NCBI RefSeq assembly: GCF_000003605.2
Contig: NW_003142877.1
Location: forward strand, 1-21,057
Origin: Saccoglossus kowalevskii
Taxonomy: Eukaryota; Hemichordata; Enteropneusta; Harrimaniidae
DNA: 21,057 nucleotides
Reading direction: 5' to 3'
The translations under genes were made by a program, and so were the position numbers. Numbering within the stretch: position 1 is the first letter of the stretch; every line of letters begins with the position of its first letter. Under the pieces are notes generated by a model, which was given only the letters and a program-made list of their open reading frames with translations, was not told the origin of the DNA and made no database searches. Shown piece by piece: positions 10,582 through 18,724 of this stretch.

Positions 10582-11820
10582 TATCAAATTTTTAGCAAAT
10601 CATACATTTCAGTGTAGCAATCTTCCTGTACATTATATTTTGCCAACCAATTCATGTACAACTCGTACAAGTCCCGGTCACTACTACAATTTCCATGGCA
10701 GCAATGTTTAGTTGTAACCATAATGTCCAATAACAGTCCTTTCTTAGTAATGTCAGACGATAAATGAAGTGGAAAGTAACATGCGACGAGGCTTCAACAG
10801 GTCACATACCACTAATTGAAACTCCATAGACAACAATGTTAACATATGACGAGATTGCTTTATGAAAATGATAAACAAAATTGAAAACATGGCTCAAAAA
10901 TGGGAAATCAACATGCCAGTAATCAACCACATGAAAAAAACATGTTGGCCAGCTCAAACTCTTACAAATCTCAGGTAAACAAGACACACCTACTGTGTTT
11001 GGATTGCACCTAGAGAAATCACTGGAGAAACACCAAATACACACAGAATACTAGTAAACCCACAGGTACACAGCCTCAGATGTTGGTCTCACTTTTGACC
11101 CAGGTGATCACGCCCTCAAACAGGAAGCACCCGAGAAAAAAAAATATTTAAAACATTTCATTGGCTACGAACGGTCATTGGTTGATTAGTTGTATGAAAC
11201 TAAAACTTCACAACACTGTACGCAATTCAAAATGCGTACACAGATAACCCTGATCAATGCTATTAATAGAAAATTACCAGTATACTTTTTATTTACAAAA
11301 GTGATTTCACAGCATTTTACAATTTTTGTCATTACATTGAATATTTTTCTCATTTTTAACAAATGTGTACACTTCCTGCTGCATCTTTGCCAGCCATAGT
11401 TCGTATACTCAGTCATCACTTCAATTTTACATCAAACACTGAGCATAATTAACTAGAATGGAAACAAAAAAATAAGTAAATCATAATAATTAGAATACTG
11501 TAAATATCTATAGCAAACAATGCAACAATTTAATCTCAAACTGATTTTAAATTATATAATGGAGCAAAAAAAATATTTCCTGGTGAATTGCGATGTGTTC
11601 CAAATAAGAAGAAATATTTCATTTCAGATCGATCAATTACATGAGAGGTTGATGCATTTTGCGGAATACTAGTATTTACAGCTACGGCTTCAATACCGTA
11701 GACGGAAAAAGTTACCGGTGTTCGGTCGAACCGGTGGAAAAAATCGTCACTCCTAGAATAACCACGCAAAATAACGACCTAAACTGAAAACTATTTTAGC
11801 CATTATACAGATAAACTTAC
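10582..11820. other. Intron 1 interior, no clear feature
   Basis: AT-rich. Open frames at 11044-10802 (minus, GTG start), 11190-11399 (plus) and 11769-11536 (minus) show no motif and look like chance frames. One CGCCCTC lies at 11111-11117. Confidence 0.35.
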
Positions 11821-11895
11821 CGAAAAGTCATGTTTTTCTCGATCGTTTTCATTGCTAACATCGGTATAATCCGCCACTTTATTTGAGTTTGCGTA
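11821..11895 (-). other. Possible alternative or untranslated first exon with strong donor
   Basis: On the minus strand a CpG-containing segment ends in TTTTCG|GTAAGT (donor at 11820-11815), a near-ideal splice donor. Just upstream is GATGACGTCGC (about 11910-11920), a CRE-like site. An ATG-led frame (MLAMKTIEKN) would leave in phase 2, which does not fit the phase-1 entry of exon 2. If used, it is more likely an untranslated exon or belongs to another transcript. The segment's left boundary is arbitrary. Confidence 0.25.
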
Positions 11896-12088
11896 TGACC
11901 TGGCTCATACCGGCGACGTCATCGGGAGCTCTATAGAAGGAAGTCCAGGCACCACGACGAACGAAATAACTCACAGCAAAACAAAGTGACCTACAGAACT
12001 GCTGCTAATAACACGCTGCCCCAAACACAGGACGGACAACTTTGTCAAAAAACATAAGATCGTTTCTATGTTTATTAGGGGATCATAC

Positions 12089-12140
12089 CTGTACATCCAG
12101 CACCCACGACAGCTACCGATGTTTTCACTTTTTCCTCCAT
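12089..12140 (-). CDS. Exon 1 of FAD-dependent amine oxidase-like gene (renalase/MAO-like)
   Basis: The first coding exon runs right to left from the ATG at 12140-12138 and encodes 17 codons plus one base. Residues 8-17 begin the dinucleotide-binding strand (SVAVVGAGCT). A donor, G|GTATGA, lies at 12088-12087. The leftover G pairs with GC at the start of the exon at 1149 to make the last glycine of GxGxxG (residues 13, 15 and 18). This phase-1 fit at exactly the right place in the Rossmann motif is the main reason to join the pieces. The start context is AT-rich (gtaatATGG), and no upstream signal peptide is visible, so a cytosolic or mitochondrial-surface enzyme is plausible. Family knowledge: this loop binds the ADP part of FAD. 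The later SPIE motif favours renalase, while DLGGQF with GP fits monoamine oxidases too. The substrate cannot be told from 96 residues. Confidence 0.78.
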
Positions 12141-12260
12141 ATTACTGAATTTCTTTTCACGGGATGCGATACTGAACACGGAACACGCTTTACACCATCC
12201 GACAAATGGCGGAGGTGTACACCACTTCAATGATGAATGTTTGATACATAGAGGGCGCTT
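12141..12260 (-). promoter_or_regulatory. Upstream region of the amine oxidase-like gene with YY1-like and GAGGGCGC sites
   Basis: This is the 120 bp preceding the ATG on the minus strand. On the plus strand AAATGGCGGA (about 12204-12213) resembles the YY1 core AANATGGCGG. GAGGGCGC occurs at 12251-12258. No TATA box is evident. Calling this a promoter is inference from position. Confidence 0.35.
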
Positions 12261-14248
12261 TTTAAATAACTAGCAGAAGATTCACGATCCGCTCTGTCAA
12301 TGTACCTATACCTCTTCCTTAAAAATTTAAGATTAAAAACCTCGGAATGGCCCGAAGCTTGAGTGTGGACACAAAATTAGTATTTTTTTTCCGATATTTT
12401 TGTTCCACCTAAGGTGAAAGTTTAAATTTTAGAAATCATGTCTTGAGAGCTGCATTGCATTTCTTGATGGACATGTACCTATGTTTGTTATATTGTATTT
12501 TCTACACGATAATAATTTGTTTTATTCTAAGTTATCTTGTTACTGAAAATGTAAATGTGCGTAAATAATGTCAGGGATTTTCTCATGTATATTAGTTTGC
12601 ACTGTAAACCAATTGACCTATGTGACAGTGATATGTAGTTGACATTCTGATATCACCATGAAGTGTGTTCTAATCACATGGTTCAGAATATGCAAAAAAT
12701 GTGCGTTTTAAATCAATCTTTAATTGGAGAACTATCAAGTTGATTGCTTTGATATTGATGTGTTGGTAATCCGATTTTATTCTATATTAAATTACCCCTA
12801 CATCTGCCCTGCCCTGTGGCCATTCATTATTTCATTCTCTTTATCACAGTTAAACTTTCAAAATACGAGCTTAATGTATTAAATTGAGTTGAGGGCGTAC
12901 TAGGACAAATGGGAAATTGGAATATTGGAGTCAAGTTTCATTATCCATTATTTCATCTGTTTTCAAGATAAACAAAAAACCCAACTTGCGAGATTTGATA
13001 CAAGGTAGCAAGCTGAAAACTAAAAAAGTCTAATTTGGAGTCATCTACATTGGGTGATCAGTTAATAGAATGTCACCTCTAATATTACGGCGTTATCTAT
13101 TGGCCGGAAGTTGAAATATGTCGACATGACTTGCATAGAACAGTACGAAGCACGGTGGTTGGGGTTGGTACGTCCAGTATGTTGGTTAATATCAAGGTGT
13201 AGGAGGAAATACTGGAAATAGAACTACCGGTTAGAGTTGGTAGACTCAACGTTTTTTTTTTTTAATGAATGACCGGTTTCAAGAACGAAGCATGTATCTG
13301 GTAGAGGTGTCGAACAACGTAACTGTATGACACAGATCGCGAGTAATATGACGCTGTACTCGTTACACTGGTTTTATATATTGTCTTTTGTTGCTAATAA
13401 AATGAATACAATGTCACAACATTATGAATAAAACAGTTTCGCGGTTACAAATTTAGTCCGCATAGGAATTGAACAATCTATTGAAGGTCGTATCAAGACC
13501 AAACTGAAAAGAAAAATCATGGAAACACAGTACGTAATACCGCTGTATTCAGAAGAATTACTCCGCATTACATCCACGAAATAAATTTGGAGGTGAAGCA
13601 TTTACTGGAAATAAACTGACAAGGTGACATGCCCTCTACCCCAATACCCATTTTGAAATGTTGTTGGTTGATCCCTAGCCCCACAATGTTTTGACTGACA
13701 TCGGATATGTCGGTCCCTTTGCGTATACGTCGAAACTTGGTCGGGTCCTACCAATCCACATTGAATATTGAAATTTTGATTTCAACATATCAATTTTCAA
13801 TTTAGATTTGTGCGCCATACACTCGACAATGTTGAATTCATCACATATTGTGATATGTTCATAGAGACGTTCGTAAATAAATAATAAATGGCCGTATTAT
13901 GTGCCACAGCTAATGTAATTTTCTATAACGTACCTTAATGTACCACTATCAAATTTATTTATTTCATGACGATTTCATTTTTATCGTTATTGTTGGTAAA
14001 CAAATAATATTGTCTGACTTATTATTAAAACTATCAAACCGTTTGGTTTGATATTCAACGTAGGTAGGTTGAATTTGTATTGGATTTGCATGACGATATC
14101 AATAATCATTTTTTAATTCCCACCAACCTGGTTGCCTTAATGAATACTAGTATGTTCTTATAGGACATATTTGGAGTTGGCGGCATCGTACGCAGGAGCC
14201 GAGACATTTCTTCAATATGGAAACGATTCAATTAATTTTTGCACCAAG
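12261..14248. other. Non-coding stretch
   Basis: No gene is found. Small items are a 12-T run at 13252-13263, a G-rich tract GGTGGTTGGGGTTGG at 13154-13168, a GAGGGCG at 12891-12897, and two adjacent hairpins at 14032-14074. Confidence 0.5.
14032..14074. repeat. Two back-to-back small hairpins
   Basis: TATCAAACC (14032-14040), a GTTT loop and GGTTTGATA (14045-14053) form a perfect 9-bp stem. ATTCAAC (14053-14059), an 8-nt loop and GTTGAAT (14068-14074) form a 7-bp stem. They share one base. The function is unknown. Confidence 0.6.
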
Positions 14249-14330
14249 TTGCATTGATGTTGTCATGACGATGCTATGGGGCGACGCCCTCACTGGCGGA
14301 GTCCACATGCCGTCATGACAACGCATGCAA
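14249..14330. ncRNA. Pre-miRNA-sized foldback hairpin (candidate)
   Basis: The arms pair over most of 82 nt. TTGCAT (14249-14254) pairs with ATGCAA (14325-14330). After a small bulge, GTTGTCATGACG (14259-14270) pairs perfectly with CGTCATGACAAC (14311-14322). Then GC-ATGG pairs with CCACATGC, and CGCC pairs with GGCG around a CTCACT loop. The size and near-continuous stem suit a Drosha/Dicer substrate, but a decayed short inverted-repeat element could look the same. Either strand could be transcribed. The unusually symmetric TCATGA core is also compatible with a protein-binding dyad. Confidence 0.4.
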
Positions 14331-14995
14331 AGTATTTAGACTATTGGTTGAACGATCAACACTGTCGTTTATAAAAATGGGGGGGGGTTCTAGCGTATTA
14401 AGTTAGAAGAGGACCGGGGGCGTATGGTGACGATTGTAGTTGTAATAAATATCCGGCTATACTATATTACTGGTGTCCTTATGACTGAATGGTGCGTATA
14501 AGTGTCGAGCGATCCTAGTGTACCACTCACTGCCTTGCGAGTTACCCATTCCCCGTTACAACCACTTCCCGTATATTCAACCTGACGAACCATCCACCCA
14601 TAACAACCCCTGATAGACGAAACCCGCATTGTTTACACTAGACAACCATTCTTCATGAAAAAATCGCGAAACTGGCAAACACAAAAATGTTCATTCGGAC
14701 AAATATGATTCGGTCGAAATGATTAAGTTTAAATATAAACACAACGCCGTGTTGAAAAACGATTGGTTCCCGTTTAACATATTGTGAAATTAAACGATGA
14801 CCTGTTTAATAAAGTACGTAAGCCTCAGACTGTATTACTAGTCTGAGCGTAAACAGAGTAAGGACCTGACTAAGGTGATACATTGAACCGAGTGTTTGAT
14901 TGTTACGGTTATCAAGTGACGAACGTGGTAGAAACATCATAAGAAGTAGAACTTCCATCGGTCACATATTGCGGTTTTAGCGAAGTGGAGAATAC
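14331..14995. other. Non-coding stretch
   Basis: Nothing is assigned. There is a 9-G run at 14379-14387 and a C-rich, G-poor segment at about 14540-14625. Confidence 0.45.
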
Positions 14996-15459
14996 ATGGG
15001 TAAAGTGCACTTCGAGGATATCGGAATCGAGATGTATCCAAGATATAAAATACGCAGCTACGAGGGGCGTTAGTCTATTATCACTACTGAAAATGAAAGT
15101 GGTTGCGTGTCTCAGCAAAGTGATAAGTTCACATATTCATTGTTACAGTATCACATTAAAGTTCTGGGAGATTGTAACAAACTTTTTTTGTACGCGTTTC
15201 CCGCCTTTTCTTGTCACAAATTCGACGAAGTAATAGATAAGTTCACTGAAATAGCGTCGGTAAATAATTTGGTAGATTTCATGCAAACTTAAATGGTACA
15301 TATGCTTAATTTACTAACCGAACACCTCCTTACACCTGGAAAATTGAGTATCTAGAGGAATTACTGCTTTGTAAACCACTGATTCATTTGAACCTTTGGG
15401 GAGCGATTGCCGACACAATTCATAAGACAATCGGTTTTATGCCCCAGTGTATCTTGTGA
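14996..15459 (+). pseudogene. Decayed or fragmentary coding sequence, family unknown
   Basis: From the ATG at 14996 one frame reads through TAG 15071-15073, TAA 15290-15292 and TAG 15353-15355, with protein-like composition between the stops (YSLLQYHIKVLGDCNKLF, HKFDEVIDKFTEIASVNNLV, MLNLLTEHLLTPG). A second frame then carries YLEELLLCKPLIHLNLWG and ADTIHKTIGFMPQ up to TGA 15457-15459. The pieces are helical and Leu-rich, and adjoin one another with one frameshift, as expected for an old coding region. I do not recognise a domain. It could also be chance, since AT-rich DNA with few stops can give this. It lies directly before the CpG-rich block at 15450. Confidence 0.3.
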
Positions 15460-15660
15460 GTAGCGCCCTCGCCGGCCGAACGACATCAGACCTCACTCAC
15501 TGTTTGGTTTGAAGCACCGCAGGCGTAACTCACACGCCATTATCCTCGGGGGCGGAGCTACGTCACAAGACGTTCCACGTTGCTACGACGCGCACCACTG
15601 TACATGCATTTCTATGGGCTCTGTGCGCGCTGCTGTGGAACACCGGTCGAGCCGGTGAAA
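15450..15660. promoter_or_regulatory. CpG-rich promoter-like block
   Basis: This is a local peak of CpG in an AT-rich window. A GC box GGGGGCGGAG lies at 15548-15557, TACGTCAC (CRE-like) at 15559-15566 and CGCCCTC at 15464-15470. A dyad CACCGG-TCGAG-CCGGTG lies at about 15641-15657. There is no TATA box. The nearest open frames are on the plus strand, from 15742 on. Direction and activity are inferred only. Confidence 0.4.
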
Positions 15661-15811
15661 ATTCGAGAAAACAACACAAACTCAACTTTGAAGTAATCCC
15701 GAACAACCAAATTTATATATGTTACACACGTAGGGCTAATCTTGTTACACTGTTCAGGAGAGTCTCAACAATCATCCCAAAATACCGTTTTCTGCGAGTT
15801 TTGGGCCATTG

Positions 15812-15844
15812 TTTTCACCGCCTCCGGTTGCCAGGCGGTGAAAA
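15812..15844. repeat. Perfect 12-bp inverted repeat, 9-nt loop
   Basis: TTTTCACCGCCT (15812-15823) and AGGCGGTGAAAA (15833-15844) are exact complements around CCGGTTGCC. The right arm ends on the A of the ATG at 15844, so in a plus-strand transcript the stem would sit directly before that start codon. Confidence 0.8.
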
Positions 15845-16205
15845 TGCCCGGATGTTCGCCCCACAAGATTATCCGTAAATTACCCATCAACTCGCTTACT
15901 GTTAAATTGATCGATGATCTCCGTTCTTAGCGAAGCGTTCAGTGTAGAAAGTGAAGATTCGGAAATTATCCGCAAACTTGAATACATGTACAGAGCGAAA
16001 CAATTTAACGCTGATCTAAGCAACTTCTGCCTGTTTGGATGGCATCTAAAGAAGCCCTTGAGCTGTTTAATGATTGTGGTTGTAATAGTTATGAAGCATT
16101 TATGCATCTGATATATCACAGCTTGGATTACCAAAGGAGTACGTAGACAAGATAAAAGAAAATCAAAATGTAATGACATATGTCAATGCAAAAGACAAGG
16201 TGTAG
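15844..16205 (+). pseudogene. Frame-broken small coding region, possibly a death-fold-like helical domain
   Basis: Four short segments adjoin in order but in different frames: MPGCSPHKIIRKL to a TAG at 15928-15930; VLSEAFSVESEDSEIIRKLE and YMYRAKQFNADLSNF (about 15920-16030); MASKEALELFNDCGCNSYEA (from 16039); and GLPKEYVDKIKENQNV (from 16125) to TAG 16203-16205. Each is rich in Glu, Leu and Lys and lacks the bias of random AT-rich sequence. The pattern of short helices and a C-G-C-N turn recalls death-fold or CARD-like domains of invertebrate immune proteins, but this is only an impression. Three frame changes indicate a pseudogene, or assembly indels in a real exon. Confidence 0.3.
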
Positions 16206-16229
16206 CAGAGGAGAGTCGATTGAAACTCG

Positions 16230-16973
16230 TTAAGGTAGAGATGCAGTTTACCTGACAGGTATTTTAATTAGTTAATTAAGCAACCAAGATGACCTCTCTT
16301 GTCCAAAAAACTATATATTTTCGGAAAGCTTATTGTATGAATTTAAAAATTTTGTAAGTATTTTTGTTATGGACACTGTAGTTTGAAATATGCACAAAAA
16401 TATGTTGTTTTTTTTGTCAAAAATTATTTTAAAAAATAGCTCCTAAACCATGCCTCTGTTTCCTGTCAAAATTGGTTTGCGGGAACATCTGTTTACTATG
16501 GAGAAAGTGCCGTCTTGAAAACTGTCTACCAGTTGTCAATTTTGCTTGGCAGCAGCTCAAACTACACTAATTCAAGTGTATGCATAAATTAACACCCAGA
16601 CTAGTTGTCTGTACGATTGTTGCAACACTGTTCAACCCAAAACAATGCCCCGATGGCGTTTTGAAGATAAACACATTGTCAATCATTTGTGAAAATTTCA
16701 AAAGAAAAGGTCAAAGAGTCTAGGAGCTATTTTTTTGAAAGTTCTGGGATGTGCACTAAAAAGAAACTGAGATAATTGCTAATTTGCATATTTTATAGTT
16801 AAGTAAAAATATATGCTGATTTACATCGCCATTGGATTTAACAGAGTTCCACTAATGATTTTAATTTCAAATTTTCATAGAATGTTCATACAGATGTTCA
16901 TACAATGCCATAAAAAATTTTAAAAAAGTAAAATTTGTCAAAATTTGCAAAATAAACTGCATCTCTACCTTAA
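16230..16973. mobile_element. piggyBac-like non-autonomous element with TTAA flanks
   Basis: Inside TTAA (16230-16233 and 16970-16973) lie perfect 17-bp terminal inverted repeats, GGTAGAGATGCAGTTTA on the left and its complement on the right; with TTAA the match is 21 bp. TTAA target duplication is the hallmark of piggyBac transposases. The interior (about 0.7 kb) is AT-rich with no long open frame, so any transposition would need a transposase in trans. A further inner inverted pair, AAAAAATAGCTCCTA (16431-16445) with its complement (16721-16735), gives a second dyad. The perfect termini suggest a fairly recent insertion. An unrelated TTAA-targeting MITE family is possible. Confidence 0.75.
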
Positions 16974-17255
16974 ATCGTCGAAGTTTTTAGGGAACATGCT
17001 TTTCATTACACAAAGTCATTGTTCAAGGATATATTAATAATGTTGAAGAATATGCGATGGTATTTTTTTTCAATTTAGTGGCTGCTGACTCACGAAATGT
17101 TAATGAAATGTTTATTGACTAATTATATCTCTTTTTTAATTTATTTATCAACTACTAACTAACAAATCAACTAACTAATTTATGTATATTTTTTGTTCTC
17201 TAAATAACTAGATAGAATCCTGATAGCATCTTAGTAAAAGTCTCACTATCAAAGA
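16974..17255. other. Spacer between TTAA element and minisatellite
   Basis: AT-rich, with short CTAACTAA-type repeats at about 17150-17180. A stop (17235-17237) precedes the frame that enters the minisatellite. Confidence 0.4.
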
Positions 17256-17930
17256 AATGAATTGAAGAGAAAAATGGCACTTACACGCACCGATGAAATA
17301 AATGAATTGAAGAGAAAAATGGCACTTACACGCACCGATGAAATAAATGAATTGAAGAGAAAAATGGCACTTACACGCACCGATGAAATAAATGAATTGA
17401 AGAGAAAAATGGCACTTACACGCACCGATGAAATAAATGAATTGAAGAGAAAAATGGCACTTACACGCACCGATGAAATAAATGAATTGAAGAGAAAAAT
17501 GGCACTTACACGCACCGATGAAATAAATGAATTGAAGAGAAAAATGGCACTTACACGCACCGATGAAATAAATGAATTGAAGAGGAAAATGGCACTTACA
17601 CGCACCGATGAAATAAATGAATTGAAGAGAAAAATGGCACTTACACGCACCGATGAAATAAATGAGTTGAAGAGAAAAATGGCACTTACACGCACCGATG
17701 AAATAAATGAATTGAAGAGAAAAATGGCACTTACACGCACCGATGAAATAAATGAATTGAAGAGAAAAATGGCACTTACACGCACCGATGAAATAAATGA
17801 GTTGAAGAGAAAAATGGCACTTACACGCACCGATGAAATAAATGAATTGAAGAGAAAAATGGCACTTACACGCACCGATGAAATAAATGAATTGAAGAGA
17901 AAAATGGCACTTACACGCACCGATGAAATA
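17256..17930 (+). repeat. 45-bp minisatellite, 15 complete copies, open on both strands
   Basis: Units start at 17256 and every 45 bp after, the last ending at 17930. In the plus frame each unit encodes the 15 residues NELKRKMALTRTDEI. The plus frame is open from 17238 to the TGA at 17937-17939. The minus strand is open as well (17944-17249, unit FNSFISSVRVSAIFL). Only three base differences separate the copies, at 17585, 17666 and 17801. All are A to G at the third codon position of the plus frame, so all are silent; they are silent in the minus frame too. No ATG precedes the repeat block in frame, but ATG occurs inside every unit (KRKMAL). As protein it would be a charged helix with a 15-residue period. 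It may simply be a young non-coding array. Confidence 0.9.
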
Positions 17931-17939
17931 AATGATTGA

Positions 17940-18487
17940 ATCATGAGTTACGATGTCACGATACGTGTCTCTGATTTATCTTTTTTTCTAACGAACACAA
18001 ATGTCATACATGTTGTAAAATATCCCATGTCCTTTTTTCAACATACATAATAATCGTTATTGAACTATAGTGACATCGCATCGAATAGTGACATCGCCCT
18101 CACATGTACACCATGGATGTTGTACGACAAAGTTTGCAGTTATAATCGACACGTTATTATACAATTAATACAATTAATACGAGTATTTGTTATTTAAAGT
18201 TTTACGTTTTGAATATTAATAATCACAATTGTATAATCGTTATGTGGAATATTAATATTACAATATTTTTTGTTTTATTAAAGATAAAATTTTGTTTTTG
18301 TACTTCTCTAACTGTATCTTTTGTATATTATATGTATGATTGATTGATTGATTGATTTTGAATGAATCAAAAATCATAAAGGTGCAGTTTGTCGCCGATT
18401 GTCTTTATCTCCGATTTTAGAAATTGTGTCAGTTAACCTCTGGCGTTCAATTCTCTCAAGGTCGACTTTGTACGCTGAAATCTGTGA
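17940..18487. other. Non-coding stretch with small repeats
   Basis: It holds two copies of ATAGTGACATCGC (18067-18079 and 18085-18097), an inverted pair ATTATACAATT/AATTGTATAAT about 60-70 bp apart (near 18155 and 18230), and a (TGAT)n microsatellite near 18336-18357. No gene is seen. Confidence 0.5.
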
Positions 18488-18724
18488 TCACGATATTACG
18501 CCGCATTCGTTACATCGTCCATCTAAGAACCTAAAACCAACTCTTTTACAACCGTCGGTCGTACACTTCAAATGTTTACGAGCATGTCGTTTCTCGTTGA
18601 TTTTCAACATTTTACGACAATAATATTGACAAAGTCCTTCGGTTTTAACAGTGGTGTACATGTCGCAATGTTGTTTCTTGCATTTTAATCTCTTCCGTGT
18701 TTGAATCGATGCGCACAACTCCAT
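18488..18724 (-). CDS. Small protein or exon with two A20-like C4 zinc fingers
   Basis: A 78-codon frame runs from the ATG at 18724 to the TGA at 18490-18488. It has two cysteine quartets. The first is C-x4-C-x11-C-x3-C, with residues CKKQHC, MYTTVKTEGLC and QYYC. The second is C-x4-C-x11-C-x2-C, with CTTDGC, FLDGRC and NEC. The x11 spacing and the GLC preceding the third-cysteine pair match A20-type fingers (C-x2-4-C-x11-C-x2-C), which bind ubiquitin in A20 and Rabex-5 proteins. The first finger has one extra residue in the last knuckle. A basic linker (KINEKRHARKH) joins them. An upstream ag at the start (cactgag|ATGG) leaves open that this is an internal exon. A C4 DNA-binding ribbon is an alternative. 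Confidence 0.5.
   Translation of the reverse strand: MELCASIQTRKRLKCKKQHCDMYTTVKTEGLCQYYCRKMLKINEKRHARKHLKCTTDGCKRVGFRFLDGRCNECGVIS

Noticed and set aside
10802-11044. 80-residue minus-strand ORF rich in Cys, Phe and His
   Set aside because: Starts with GTG, no ATG, no motif, and a competing plus-strand frame exists.
17256-17930. CRISPR-like array
   Set aside because: The repeats are contiguous with no unique spacers, and the window is animal-like.
17249-17944. 231-residue minus-strand ORF with repeat FNSFISSVRVSAIFL
   Set aside because: It is the mirror of the plus-strand minisatellite frame. A 45-bp unit without stops keeps both strands open, so the length is not evidence for a gene.
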